DNA from: Neoechinorhynchus agilis
Lineage: Eukaryota > Acanthocephala
Assembly (NCBI GenBank): GCA_051530055.1
Contig: CM121341.1
Coordinates: forward strand, 1,860,001-1,924,000
Direction of reading: 5' to 3'
DNA: 64,000 bases
In this document: positions 1 to 12,945 of the stretch, in pieces
How positions within the stretch are numbered: the first letter of the stretch is position 1
Layout of the letters: every line of letters begins with the position of its first letter
Made by a program: the position numbers and the translations under genes
The notes under the pieces: model-generated
The model's database searches: none
Seen by the model: only the letters and a program-made list of their open reading frames with translations
What the model was told of the DNA's origin: nothing

Positions 1-3000
1 GCGATCAGTTCGTCTCTGGTCCATTCAGGATAACGCTCTCCACAAACAGCTAATAGGAAATCCTCCGGTGTAAATATTTCGAGAACCGATAAATCAACAC
101 AAAGAACTTGTTTAAGACCTTCTACGAGTGATTCAATTTGAGCTCGAACTCCGTCGTAAAGCATAAAATTCGCGAGACATACTACGTACTCATCGAGAGT
201 CTCATTCCGTATGATTTCTTCGGCCGGGTGTTCATCACTTATTGGACACATTGTGAATCCGTATGAATTAGATTGTGGATAGTAAGCAAAGTTTATACAC
301 ATTTGTTCAATGTCGGTCTGCATTGACTGTTCTTTGAGTTTAACAAGACTCGAAGCGTACGCGTGATCAATGCGGGATATCCGATAGATGGCATCATCGA
401 CATCACTGATTCGTTCTTCCCCATTGAATTGACGATCGTTAACACAAGGACAAAACCGCTCAACGAGTTCAATACTAAGATCGAGATCGCAGAATCGTTG
501 ATCTAGCAAGCATTTTCCTAGCAGAACTCCAATACAGTGATAGTACCGGTTCACCATGTCAAGGCACATGTATTTTGGATATGGAGCCGGAAATAGATTT
601 TGAGGATGAACACACCCGCCTGAATCCCCATTCACGTTAGAAAGCCAAAGACCGAGTTTAGCGCGCTGTAGCTCATGAGAGTATAGCGTGTAAAACTCGA
701 GGGTTGGTCCGAGACCTGTACCTTCTTCTCCATGCCACAGAACTTCCAATTCAGATTTGTGACGGGCATGATATTCAAACACGAGACTGCCTTGCTCAAG
801 AAGAAGATCGGGATCACGATGAACCCAGAAACGTTCATGCCTCAATCGTCCTACGGATCTCGAGTAATTAAAATCAGCTGAATCGCCAGATTTACCCAAC
901 AGCCAGATCATCGATCGCGTTGTGCCGAATCCCATGGCTCTAACCAAATTCATCCTGTTTGTGAGAGAAAACAGAAAAGGATGTTGTTTGACCAGTTCAA
1001 CAAGTGGTTGTGGAATGCACCCGCCTGCAACGATCAAAGCTTGCTTTAGTTGTTCGTCTAGAATGCGAGATAAGCGTTCGCTCAAAAAACAGTCTGTCCA
1101 TCCTTCACGTTGAGCATAGGTTGTACTAAGAACAAAAGAGTATACCCTTCGGAGAATTACGTAGATTAGTTCATTAAATGCGGCCGACTTATCCTGCACG
1201 AGAGCATTTAGAGAAACAGCATTCAATTTGGTTTGAGATGGTGAATCTGTAGGAAGTGTGTATTGGATACAGACCGCATCTTCCCAAATTCGAGTGTATT
1301 CCGCCGTGACTTTATCTGGAGTGGATTGTTCCGCTCGAATTAGGCTGTCAACGAAGAACAGCAGAGGACGGTCAGGATCTGTTAGAGGAATTCGCAAAGC
1401 AGAATCTCCGAATCGTGTACTCAAATACATGTCCATTCTACGCCGCTGACTAGTTGGAGGAAGTTCTCGAGTTCTGGAGAGGTCGTCAACCATTGTTTCC
1501 ATTGGAACATCAGTATATATACCCACGTTTGTTCGTCCGGGCCTTGGATCGAACGCCGGAGCAAGAGCGCGAGATTTTCGATTAATTTCATTTCCAAAAA
1601 GATTGCTACTGCCATTATCACAAAACATTTGATAATCGTATTCGTCACCCATTATACGCGACAAATATGATGCCGGAAAAGCTTCCCGGAACCGCTGCCG
1701 ACGTTGTCGTCGTTGATCTGCAGAGTAGGCGATGCCTGTTACACGCCGACTTGGATCATTTCGCCTAATCGCTGGTCCTCGCGAATCTGGGGCATCCGTT
1801 ACAGGTGTCGGCATCGTGGGTGGGAACTCCGGATCGTCAATATCCTCATCAGTAGCTTCGTCTTCTTCCTCTTCATCATCTTCCTCATCATCATCGTCTT
1901 CCTCTGCTTCTTCGTCAAGGTCATCATGAACCGATTGAACAGCTACTGCTGCTGCCGCCGCCGCAGTGGTCGAGCCTACAGCAGCACTGGCTAACGTACC
2001 TAGATCACGTTCAAACAGATGCATGATTCTCGATGTTGGAATTCTATACCCGCCGCCACCGCCACTACCGCTAATAAATTCACCTTGATTCGAACTAATA
2101 GTGGTCGTCGCAGTTGGAATAAGACTCGCTGTGCTCGCCTGGTGATAAGCTTGTGGAGCTGTGAATATATCGTCCACGTGGATGGGCCAGTGAATATTGT
2201 CTATATCGTCCAAACCTGTCAGACCGAGCATCCTGAGGTCTTCGTACATAGCTGAGGGTCTTCGAATCGTTGCGCTTCCACCGGATTCGGTAGACTCCAG
2301 GGATGTAGATGGCAACATAGGGTTGGGCGGTTGACGAGATGCAATGCGACCTGAACGCTGATTGCTACCACCACCACCGCCACCGCCGCCGCCGCCGCTG
2401 CCAGTGACCGTCGTAAACCGAATAGTCTGCTGTATACCACGAGCCATTCGACGTAAATACTCAGTTGGCACGCTACGTCGGATTGATTGTCTCAGATTGG
2501 TTGTCATTGATGGACTTGATGCTGATGGCAAAAACGAATCATAAACGGTACCATGAAGAACCAGGTCGGATATTGATAGCGCAAACGGAACTTCGCTTGA
2601 GATGCCCTCAGGAGCGTAGAAGCGCAAATATCTGTATCGAATTGGATACGAAGAGTCGATCGGTAGACGCTCGTCAATTGCCCATGAAGTGATCTTAAAA
2701 TAGTCCGTGTGCCGCGAAGATTCACACCAGGTGGAGTCTTAAATGTGGAAGAGAAATGGATGGAGAGGTTGGAGGGAGTTAGGGGGATTGTGAGACAAAG
2801 GTTAGTAGGGTGTTCAGATCATCCATAGAAGGAATTCGAAGAAAGTACTTCGGGAAATTCTGCGAATAAAAAGGAATCTTAAAGGACAGAATAATGAAGT
2901 TTTAAGATGACGAAGCACCACAAACGACACCGATTGAGCATCAGTGATCAAGAAATTCCAGACGCCCAACACGCCACCCTCTACCAAGACCCCACGAGGC

Positions 3001-6000
3001 TTACGATATTGAAGTTGGACGAACCCTTGAGTCGGGTTGTGGCTAGCGTATAACGGGAAGCCAGATACTGAATTTGTATTGGGTTGCGGAGCGGATATTT
3101 TGAAGCCACTGATTATGAGACTGATTCCCAGATCGATTTGGAAATACGATGACAGCGCTTTTGCCGGTTCATTGAGGCTGAGAGTACACATTACTCTATT
3201 TTGAATTTCTCTTCCATAAGACATGGTTCCGTTATGAACCGTGCAGATTCGCATGATGTGCCCTTTGGTCGGATCGACAAAATCGTTGAGCCTATTTCCA
3301 TTTTTCCCGATAAACCGAATTATATCGATAGTACGCGTTGTAAACACGAGCGGGCGGTCTTTGAGGATCTTTTTATGAAACGTCAGGTCTTCTTTTTTGA
3401 GCAAGAACCAATTTTTGACGAATCGATCGTATATTGCGTTCTCAAGCTGTTGAATACAAATAAAAGGATTCACAGCAACTGTGTACGGTCGCTCGAATTC
3501 TGGATGTTTTACATTGATTCTTATACGTGCGGATAGACTTTTGATATCTATCGAACGTCTTCGTCGCCGAACTACGGCGATTCCACCCGTGTGACTCGTC
3601 GCAAAATACGAAGTTGCACTTGTCGGACTCGGGATACTATGAATGGGAAGAAACTCTGCGATTTTATCGTCATTGTCCAAAATGGATATAATGGCACGTA
3701 CAATAACACTTGCATCGTCGTGAAAGAGGCCAGTGTACGAAGGTAGAAGTTCAAGATAGTGAAGAAGAGAACTTGTCTGAAGTTCGTATGTAGACAGATT
3801 CCCGCCTCTGAGAATCTCTATAAGTCTTGAGAATCCAGCAGGAGTGCAAATGTTTCGCAAGGTGGATTCTAGTTGAGCGGCAGCTGGACTTGGCGGAATA
3901 TGAGCACCTGCGATGTATTGGTTATAGATCCGACTAATGGCTGATTTACTCGCGTCCTGAATTGCTTGATATGCAGGCTGGTACGAATTGTTAGCGATCG
4001 CTGCCATACTTAACATTGTTGCCTTCTCCTCTTGGCGATTCCAACTAGCAATAAATCCAAGAGGCGTCTGCGCCGTACTTGCATTTTGCTCTATTTTTAT
4101 GAGACTGGGAAGGTCGCTAAAATTCCGAGCTTGCTTCATAGGAACATAAATATAAATGTGATCGGGTGTTTCAACGCCATTTGCATCAATACCTCCGGCT
4201 AAATGATGAATACAAATTCCACAATCAAGTGACCGAACTCGAGAACTTGCGTTTCTGAATAAATTCTCAAAAGAATGTGGACGTGTGACCGTACTTTGAT
4301 CTTTTAAATACTCAAGACGATGAATAAACTCAATGCAGCTTGAAAGAGATATTCTTGAGCGAACGTCCCATCCGTCGATTCCATTGATTTTACCGTCAGC
4401 GCGAACTCGGAACTGAAAACTCGGTTGAGGTGGTTGGTCTTTAAATGAAGCGAGCATGACCTTCCAAATATCAAACGCGAGTTGGAGGTTTTTATGCCAC
4501 ACAATCACGTGAGAACCTGATTCGACTATTCTCCAATTCCCGTACACGTACGGTCCGCTGGTGATCGGCGCAAGTGGAGTTTGCGTTATTGATGTAGTTT
4601 GAAAGTTTGCTGGAATCGTGGCTTGTTGCTCCTGAGAAGCTCCGATGTTCAGCTCAGAATAAAGTTCGCCTAGTTTACTTATGATTCCAACGCGGGATAA
4701 ACGTGGGAGGAATCTATGAGGCGATAACGCAAAAAGATCTTCAATTAGACGAAGACATGTATAAAAGGCTTCTGGGTCATCATTTTGTTTCTTGATTAAT
4801 TGTACAATATCCGACTGGATTTGTCGACCGAGTGGTCCGTCAAGAATTATAAGAAGTGAATCTTCGCTTAGATTAGCGAATACTCGTCTAAAGATCCTAA
4901 GTCCACGAGCCGTAGTTGATTGAACTTCCATGAGTCGATTTACAATATCGGTGCATTGATCGTAAGACATTGGAAGATGCGATTTTCGTGGTTCAAAGTA
5001 AATAACAGATTCTTGAAAGAGCTGTGAGCTTGATTCCGTACGGAGAGTCATAGCCGATTCCGAAGGGGTCATTCCACGTGAGTCCACAGTGTCCGGTGAT
5101 GCTCCAAGTTGAAGAAGAGTTCGATAGACTGCTTTATTGTTCGTATACGCAGCACAATGGAGAGCGGATCCCTTTTTGCCAAAACGTGGATTTGCACCAA
5201 CGGACAATAAATACTCAACGTGGTACTCGGTCCCGAACGCAGCGGCCCAACTGAGAAGCGAATCCCGATGCTCATTTAGTGCGTTTACCTGCTCGCAAAT
5301 GTCCGAGTTGTTTTTAAATCTGCTTAGATCTGAGTTTCCGTTCATAATCGCCTGCACGAGCAACTCATGAACGTCTGTCCATGTAGATGGCGACGTAGAA
5401 TGCTGTGGACGTCGATATTGTTCAAAGACAATACCCACAATTGAGTCAGCAAGACGATGATCTAGCGGGGTACCTTCTACTCCAAACAGAAGTCTTGGTT
5501 CAATATCAAGGCGGTCATGAACTATACGTGAGAGAATATCTGGTTGTGAGCTAAGTGCTTCAGGCACGGGTCTCGGAATAGGAGCACCGTTTTCGATCAG
5601 AATAGGTAAGCATTCGATCACCTTTTGAGTAATAATTGGTATTTGCGATTGCGTTAAAGGACTGAGGTCATATCGTGCCAATTTAGCACAGCAACTCCTA
5701 TCTGTACACAATGATTTGAACACAACCAGTGCACTTTTCACCGTGTCATTATGAAGGCGATTGGCGTATTTGGCCAATAGGATAAATAGATTGTCTGTTG
5801 CTTCAGTTGGGACGCGAATATGTGAGACCTTCTCAAAGATCTTCACAATCTGTTCAGACAGTTCGCGGCTTATTCTCTCATCTATATCCTTCGGCAAAAG
5901 TCTAGAGCTGAGAGCTTCAAGACCGTGAGGAACAGCAATCAAACGTTGTATGCAATCATTGGAAAGATCGAGAAAGTAAGTGATCGCTCGTGATGTTACT

Positions 6001-6221
6001 TCTAGCAGAGTGTCAGGAGCATTCGCGTCCAGGAATAGATGAAGCAACGCTGGTATAAACAATCGTGGAGCGTATTTCTGGAGGCATCGGTCAACGTTTT
6101 CTGTCATTAGGATAGCCATACAGAGGTGATCAGCAGCGGTCGCTTGAAGAGCGCGTTCCGGACCACATTCGTTAGAGTTTAGCCACTCTAACAGCACGGC
6201 AGCGTCCGTCTCAGTATCCAT
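1..6221 (-). CDS. HECTD1: HECTD1-like E3 ubiquitin ligase (3' end off window)
   Basis: HECT-type E3 ubiquitin ligase; such enzymes take ubiquitin from an E2 onto a catalytic cysteine and pass it to substrates. The ATG at 6219-6221 opens a protein whose N-terminus resembles HECTD1 (LLEWL, then DNVDRC-like and RAITYFLDLS). Next come ARM-like helices (residues ~1-300) and ankyrin repeats (~315-400, with LLSWAAAFG and GSALHCAAYTNN). A galactose-binding/SUN-like segment follows, then Gly- and Ala-rich linkers and a long acidic run (1840-1915). The HECT N-lobe is at ~870-1 (EEGTGLGPTLEFYTLYSHEL). I infer exons 2850-6221 and <1-2737 with one 112-nt intron (2738-2849); the acceptor is clear, but the donor is weak and a second site near 2905 has the same phase. 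About 2,036 codons are in the window. The C-lobe with the catalytic Cys lies beyond position 1. I did not see the MIB/HERC2 domain of the human protein. The identity is firm; the exact splice is inferred. Confidence 0.93.
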
Positions 6222-7592
6222 GGTCGTGTAAGCGTGTGCAGTAGGATTTAGTCTAAAATCGAAGCCTTCAATAGATGGGCGCTTGATTGTTGCGTGGCAA
6301 CGATGACGATACAGCGAGAAAAGTAGGCATGTTTTCAATGATTTCCGATAGAAAACCTATGGGCGTGTAGAGACGTTTTCTAAAGAAACCAAGAGCCGTA
6401 GAGTTCTTTCGAGAAAACGTCAATAAAAGTGTTCAAGCTGTTCAATTTTGTACAGAAAGATAGTACGTAAGTTTAGGTTTCCTGTTCTAACGAAATAGAC
6501 CACGTTTCCAACTTTATCATCAAAAAAAGTGTCCATGTCAATAGAAACTGGAAGATAATCTCGGTCTCTCGCATAAAAGGATCGCGTTTCTGCTAGACTC
6601 TCTCAAAAGCGGTGAAGTTCGCCGTTCTTTTAACTGTGCACTAGCAATCCAACGAGCTTATATACAAAGCAATAGGCTACAAAAGAAGCGATATACAAAA
6701 AGTTTACCAGGTCTAAAAGCATCCTGGATGTTTTTTTCTTAACATTCGACTGTACATTGTGGACGACATCATCAAAATATGTTTAATGGCTACTCAGTAG
6801 GGCCAACGAGCGTGCAGGTAGCATCACAAGGTTGTCAGGCAAAAAATACGCCAAAGGGTGTGAAGCAAAAGGTACTGAATGCATGCCATGCAACGCTGAT
6901 ACAACATCGACGAGGCAGAATAGAAGAAATAATATTCACAATCAGGGCAGCAGGAACGTTAATAGTGGATGCTTGTCGTGGAAAACGATTCGGGTTTACA
7001 TAACGTATTGATAGCGAGAAACGACAACAATGGATTAGTTCTGCTTTAAAAAGCCGTCAGTGGAAAATGTCTAAAATCAGTGACTTATTCTATGAGAAAT
7101 GCCTCAAATGAAATTTCAAAGAACAGTCAGGAATATCTCTAATGTTGTGTGTGGAGAGCGAACAAAAACACTAAATTTCATCAACGGCAATAGTTAACGT
7201 TTAAAAAAGACAAACACTTCAACGAGTTCTTCAAATTACACGCTTAAAAAACAAGTGCTTGCTACACAAATCTAAGTTCTGAATTCGCAAAGAATCTCGT
7301 GAATACTGATTTAAAAACCAACACTCTAGCAAAAGATTATGATGATCGCTCGGATGAAACGTATTTTGAATTCAGACATTTCGACAGAGGGAGCCTCACC
7401 CGCCCCCATCAATAAGTCATTGTTAACTCCATAGCGAAATATCTCAATTCAAATATGTTTTATCCGATGGATTATAACATCTCCAACTAATCATTCAGAA
7501 AGATTTTCTCACAAATATCTTTCCTAATAGTTGGAATTGTTGTGCAACGGAATATGATCACAACATCATCAACTATATCATTAAGACAAATT
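6222..7592. other. Intergenic, no gene recognised
   Basis: This AT-rich stretch lies upstream of the HECTD1-like start and presumably holds its promoter. An open frame at 6779-7003 (plus) has no recognisable domain and I do not call it. At 7440-7500 there is a diverged copy of part of the 139-bp satellite found further right. Confidence 0.5.
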
Positions 7593-7781
7593 AGGATTCA
7601 TGTTTAGGTCTTTACCGGTAAATAATTCTTTTATTAAAGACGTTTCGAACATTGTAAGGTTCATTGTCAGTTTTAAAATACAAGTAGTCAAGTAAGCGGA
7701 ATAATGATGATGAAACCGACGAGGCTCGAAACGTCTTTAATAAAAAACTATTTAACGGATGAAGACCTGAACAATAATCCT
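7593..7781. repeat. Foldback (MITE-like) element, family 1
   Basis: A long imperfect inverted repeat. The left arm starts AGGATTCATG and carries ATTAAAGACGTTTCGA; the right arm carries the reverse complement (TCGAAACGTCTTTAAT) and ends GAACAATAATCCT. The spacer is about 80 nt. A related foldback lies at 47931-48142, and half-copies are near 23270, 28740 and 35285. No coding capacity is visible, so it would be a non-autonomous DNA element or foldback. The superfamily is unknown. The 139-bp satellite begins directly at its right end. Confidence 0.75.
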
Positions 7782-8615
7782 ATCCAACTCTATCATCCCC
7801 AAGGATTTTCTCTAGATGATTTTCGTCGTTATTTTGAGTTGTGGTGATCATCATTTCTCGGATAAAACATATTTCGATCCAATAAAATATGTTTTATCCA
7901 AGAAATTATGATAACCACATCTCCAACTCTATCATCCCCGAGGATTTTCTCTAGATGATTTTCGTCGTTACTTTTTTGCTGTGGTGATCATCATTTCTCG
8001 GATAAAACATATTTCGATCCAATAAAATATGTTTTATCCAAGAAATTATGATAACCACATCTCCAACTCTATCATCCCCGAGGATTTTCTCTAGATGATT
8101 TTCGTCGTTACTATGAGTTGTGGTGATCATCATTTCTCGGATATAACATATTTCGATCCAATAAAATATGTTTTATCCAAGGGATTATGATAACCACATC
8201 TCCAACTCTATCATCCCCAAGGATTTTCTCTAGATGATTTTCGTCGTTACTATGAGTTGTGGTGATCATCATTTCTCGGATAAAACATATTTCGATCCAA
8301 TAAAATATGTTTTATCCAAGGGATCAAAATAACCACATCTCCAACTCTATCATCCCCAAGGATTTTCTCTAGATGATTTCCCTCCTTATTTGGAGTTGTA
8401 GCGATCATCATTTCTCGGATAAAACATATTTCGATCCAATAAAATATGTTTTATCCAAGGGATCAAAATAACCACATCTCCAACTCTATCATCCCCAAGG
8501 ATTTTCTCTAGATGATTTTCGTCGTTACTATGAGTTGTGATGATCATCATTTCTCGGATAAAACATATTTCGATCCAATAAAATATGTTTTATCCAAGGG
8601 AGTATAATCACCATA
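7782..8615. repeat. 139-bp satellite array, ~6 copies
   Basis: The phrase CTCCAACTCTATCATCCCC recurs at about 7783, 7921, 8061, 8200, 8339 and 8478, a spacing of 139-140 bp. Copies differ by only a few bases. Each unit contains a perfect 15-bp inverted repeat (GGATAAAACATATTT and AAATATGTTTTATCC, 10-nt loop), so each could form a hairpin. Any ORF here is a shadow of the repeat. Confidence 0.92.
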
Positions 8616-9430
8616 AATCGAACTCTAAAAGAACTAAAGAGAAACCCAAAAACATGATTGTATGAGCAAAACACTCAGCTGCTCAATATCTCAATCTTAA
8701 ATTTATGATATTTTTCTTATATGGTCCATTCATACGAAGCCAATGCTTCCATTTCTAAAAAATGGTGGAAAGTGTTGTTCGAATTTAAACGTATCCACGT
8801 TTTTTTTGTGATACTCAGAAATACAGGAGATCAACGCATGGAAAGTTCAACGGAAAGATCTTTTGGGCGAGACAGAATGCGTACAAAGATTTCAATGTCT
8901 GATTCTCGCTCGCAATGAATACACCGTCGATTCACCGTCATTTCTAGTTCATGGCCTACGACGAAGACATAGACGTCGTAGCAACTCTTTGCAACTCACA
9001 TTTCCATCTCGCTGCATCATCATCGTTTGCATCCAGCTGCATCGATTAAGACCAAACGAAGGAGACGGGATGACAAATTGGAGGGGCTGATACAGGAAGG
9101 AAGAAGAGTGGAAAGCACTTTTCGTACACGTTGCATCAATCGTAAAAAGGAGCAACTAACTTTGATCACCGATCTTATTTTTCCTCTCGCATTCACTTTC
9201 GATCAAAATGTCGTCCAAGGTGTATTTACAAACCAAAAAAGAGAAGAAAATAATCTTTCGAACGATTGCAACAACAATTTTTTCGCGATGGTTAGGTTTG
9301 CATATTCACGTGTAATTTTTCAAATGCAAAAGGACCCAAGAACAGAGAAGTTTGCGCTAATGAGTTATAAAAACCGTGCTAATACAAACTGAAACTAACG
9401 TTAAAGCTAACAAATTGAAAGTGGTTGGGA
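8616..9430. other. Spacer between two satellites, no gene recognised
   Basis: An open frame at 9027-9392 (plus, 121 codons) and shorter ones overlap here, but they are basic or low-complexity, match no family I know and show no convincing exon structure. I see no RNA gene. Confidence 0.45.
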
Positions 9431-10800
9431 ATATATCATCATTTATTGGAAGCAATTAGGCAGACGATAAAAACGGACATGTAAAATCATTCAAAAACTG
9501 ATTTGATTGCAGAAAAAAAGAGAAAATCCATTTAGACAATTGACGAATTCTATTTATTGATAGTAATTATTAAAATTGACGATACAAACAGACATGTAAA
9601 ATTTTTCAAAAACTGATTTGATTGCAGAAAAAAGAGAAAGTCCATTTACACAATTGACGAATTCTATTTATTGAGAGTAATTATTAAAGTTGACGATACA
9701 AACCGACGTGTAAAATCATTCAAAAACTGATTTGATTGCAGAAAAAAGAGAAAGTCCATTTAGACAATTGACGAATTGTATTTATTGATAGTAATTATTC
9801 AAATTGAGGATAAAAACGGACCTGTAAAATCATTCAAAAAACTGATTTGATTGCAGAAAAAGAGAAAGTCCATTTAGACAATTGACAAATTCATTTTATT
9901 GGTAGTGATTAGGCAAATTGACGATAAAAACGGACATGTAAAATGTTTACACAACTGATATGATTGCAGAAAAAGATAAAATCCATCTACACAATTGACG
10001 AATTGTATTTATTGAGAGTAATTACTCAAATTGAAGATACAAACGGACATGTAAAATAATTCAAAAACTGATTAAATAACGAAAAAAAAGAGAAAATCCA
10101 TTTAGACAATTGACGAGTTATTTTTGTTGATAGTGATTAGGAAAATTGACGATAAAAACGGACATGAAAAATCATTCAAATACTGATTTGATTGCAGAAA
10201 AAAAAGAAAAAATCCATCTACACAACTGACGAGTTCTTTTAATGGTAGTGATTAGGCAAATTGACGATACAAACAGACATGTAAAATCTTTCAAAAACCA
10301 ACTATATAACGAAAAAAGGGGAAAATCCATTTACACAATTGACGAATTCTATTTATTGATAGTAATCATTAAAATTGACGATAAAAACGGATCTGTAAAA
10401 TCATTAGAAAACTGATTTGATTGCAGAAAAAAATAAAATCCATTTAGACAATTGACGAGTTCTTTTTATTGGCAGTGATTAACAAAATTGACGATACAAA
10501 CGGACATGTAAAATCATTCAAAAACTGATTAAATAACGAAAAAAAGGAGAAAATCCATTTAGACAATTGACGAATTCTATTTATTGATAGTAATTATTCA
10601 AATTGACGATAAAAACGGACATGTAAAATCATTCAAAAACTGATTTGATTGCAGAAAAAAATAAAATCCATTTAGACAATTGACGAGTTCTTTTTATTGG
10701 CAGTGATTATGCAAATTGACGATAAAAACGGACATGTAAAATCATTCAAAAACTGATTAAATAACGAAAAAAAGAGAAAATCCATTAACACAAATGACAT
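9431..10800. repeat. 114-bp satellite array with a dimeric higher-order pattern
   Basis: About 12 copies. The phrase ATTGACGAATT recurs every 113-114 bp (about 9539, 9653, 9767 and onward). Units carry either TTGATTGCAGAAAA (type A) or TAAATAACGAAAA (type B). The left part is all A. From about 10070 the order is B-A-B-A-B-A-B, a ~228-bp dimer. A units near 9885, 10230 and 10690 also differ at the TTTATTGGTAGTGATT position. Confidence 0.92.
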
Positions 10801-11095
10801 TAAAATTAGCTTAGGTCGATCAATGCAGGTCAGCGGCTCTGCAGCTAAAATTATTCTCGAATGGAGAGAACTCGATTGAGGTCACATAAAATACGTGAGC
10901 ATCAAAATGATTTTAATCGAAGTTCCTTATAAATTAATTCTTTCGTACGGGTGGAATCACTGTTTTTGCGAATTTTAGCTTAATTTCAACCGAGTGCAGA
11001 TTTTTGGAATAATTGAAGACGTTTTTTCTGGGAGCGATAATTCGGCGTTGATTTAATTTTTTGTTTAGGGAATATTTATTGGGCTTTTTAGAAAC

Positions 11096-11186
11096 ACTCC
11101 AAATCTTAAAAGATAATGTTCTGTGGTGCTGCGGTTTTCCTCACGCTGGCAGTATTCCCTCGTTGTACTGCGAGGCGGTGGCGAAG
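11096..11186 (-). mobile_element. LINE 3'-end fragment
   Basis: The reverse complement closely matches the 29936-29996 segment (CTGCCAG followed by GAGGAAACCGC and a CCACAGAACATTATCTTTT tail). It encodes the end of the LINE protein (the AVQRGNAA stretch seen in sister copies). It is a 5'-truncated copy of the LINE family also present near 19.1, 29.9, 33.6, 56.2 and 58.2 kb. Confidence 0.7.
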
Positions 11187-11189
11187 TAA

Positions 11190-11372
11190 TTAAAATGATT
11201 TTATTTTAAAATCCGATATTTCGGCACAATCTTGTGCCAGGCGGATTTTAGGCTCAATCTTAGGACTGTACATTTTGATCCATTCGCCACGTAATTTTTT
11301 AGACCTTGATAAACGCGTACAAGATTGTTTCGAAATATCGGATTTGAAAATAAAATCATTTTATTGATAGTT
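11190..11372. repeat. Palindromic MITE-like element, family 2
   Basis: Inverted ends: AAAATGATTTTATTTT plus ATCCGATATTTCGG on the left, and CGAAATATCGGATTTG plus AAATAAAATCATTTTA on the right. Internal CACAATCTTGTGCC is itself near-palindromic. Related single ends occur at about 13135-13185, 31356-31420, 31590-31615 and 60245-60290. No ORF. Probably a non-autonomous DNA transposon; the superfamily is not clear. Confidence 0.7.
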
Positions 11373-11379
11373 GCAACCT

Positions 11380-12610
11380 AAAATTTAAAAGAAAATTATT
11401 AATTGTTGTGGCCACTTTTCTCTTAACCTCCCCGATATTAATTGATTTATTGTAAATTTTCAACAGTATGAAATCATTTTATTTGTGGAGAAATATTTCG
11501 AAAAAGAGGAAACCTCGTCTTATCAATCATTGCTGGTAATTTTTTATAAAATGACCTGTAACCGGGTGAGTATCGTGACCACAATTCAAAATTTACCACC
11601 GCGATATGGATTTTCTCTGGATATGATTATTTTAAGTGTTACAATGAAAACAGATTGATGAAACTTTAGAGCTTTGTAACCTCAGTTTTTGATATTGCTT
11701 AGGCAAAGAATAATTTATTAAGAAGTAATCGATTTGTGGGGATAAATTTAGTGGAAAGTTAAATCTTTTCAGCTTCACGCTTGTGTTTATTTTTAAGTGG
11801 GCAAAAAGAGTTATATAAAGACGTTTTATTTATGTAAGAAAAGAACGATCCACACACTTGCCAGCATCTATCTTTGCTGAAGGTGTCTGGATGACGGATG
11901 TTGAGGCAAGGGAGGTGGGACTTGTCTTTGAAGGGGTGTTGATGTGGGATCGGATACTTTGTACAGGAGATGAGCCATCGCTCTTTAACTCTCAATTGCC
12001 GTCCTGGTGTAATGGTCGAAAGGACGGATGCAGCGTTTTCGCCCATTAACTTAGAAATTTATTTCTTCAAAGGTTTTAAAAGCGAGCTTCTGCCAAGTTT
12101 TAAGACGACTGAACAAGTCGGCAATAAGCATCTTAGTGAGTCGACGTAGACCAAAGCGATTGCCACTGAATATCGATTAAATCAAGAAATTGAACTACAT
12201 TTAAATAGTCGCTAAAGATTAAGAAGAAGAATACGATGTGAGGTTGAGAATGCGATTTTGCTTCTCGTTCAAAGAGTTTTTTATTCGTTTTTCTGCTCTT
12301 TTCCGTCTCATGTTTTTAATGGAAACATTAATTTTCCACCTATTATAAAAAGTACGCGATGATATCTTTTACATTAGAGAGCGGTTGACAATTCTTTGAT
12401 TATGGAAATGTAACAGGCTTTATACGTTCCTTCCTTGTGATTTATTGTACATTCGTCAATAGTTCCGATGAGCAACAAATGTTCTAGAGGAAGGCTTATT
12501 ATTCTTAAATGTTTTTTATTGACAGGCCGGTTCTATTGATTCCGATTATTAGGTACTTTCTTCAGCTTTTTGCTATGAAGCCACACCGTTCTCTTACATC
12601 AGACAAGAAG
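11380..12610. other. Intergenic, nothing recognised
   Basis: AT-rich DNA. Overlapping short frames on both strands at 11759-12049 match no family I know. No tRNA, rRNA or repeat array is visible. Confidence 0.45.
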
Positions 12611-12613
12611 TGA

Positions 12614-12740
12614 TTTGATCACTTAAAATCCATGAATCATACGCGGTCCGTCCGGATTCTCAGATCCCTCCCGAGGAGATGGGGCTCATCGGTGGATTTC
12701 TGTGCCAAGAGGAGGTCAAGTTTTTACTTGAGCCTTGAGT
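12614..12740 (-). mobile_element. tRNA-derived SINE fragment (body)
   Basis: On the minus strand this reads GAAATCCACCGATGAGCCCC, then a CTCCTCGGG stretch and ATCTGAGAATCCGGACGG. It aligns with the body of the SINE copies at 45.1 and 56.7 kb. It lies head to head with another fragment at 12785. The tRNA-like head is missing. Confidence 0.6.
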
Positions 12741-12784
12741 CCCTGTTTTAGTAGGGTCAAATTGTTCAATGTCCGCAATCGTCT

Positions 12785-12945
12785 ACGATTCCTAACCAAA
12801 GGGACGAAATACGTTGGGGAAGCTAAAAGGAAACTCACTGAGAAGTATCCGGACGGGGATCCGGGTACAAACTCATAACCGCGTGATTTTATGCGCTTTC
12901 CTGATGTAAGAATCAGCGTGGTTTCATGCCAAAAAGCCTAGGAAG
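12785..12945 (+). mobile_element. tRNA-derived SINE fragment (body)
   Basis: Contains CCAAAGGGACGAAATAC, GGAAACTCACTGAGAAG, ATCCGGAC and a GCGCTTTCCTGA stretch, in the same order as in the fuller copy at 56706-57025 but more diverged. It is inverted relative to the fragment at 12614-12740. Confidence 0.6.

Noticed and set aside
1840-1920. Microsatellite of CTT/CAT
   Set aside because: It codes for the acidic stretch of the HECTD1-like protein on the other strand.
1421-2725. Frames such as 1704-1994 (plus) and 2219-2440 (minus) with poly-Ser or hydrophobic runs
   Set aside because: They lie over the acidic and Gly-rich parts of the HECTD1-like exon and are shadows.
9027-9392. 121-codon frame
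   Set aside because: No domain, no exon structure, low-complexity basic text; may be chance.
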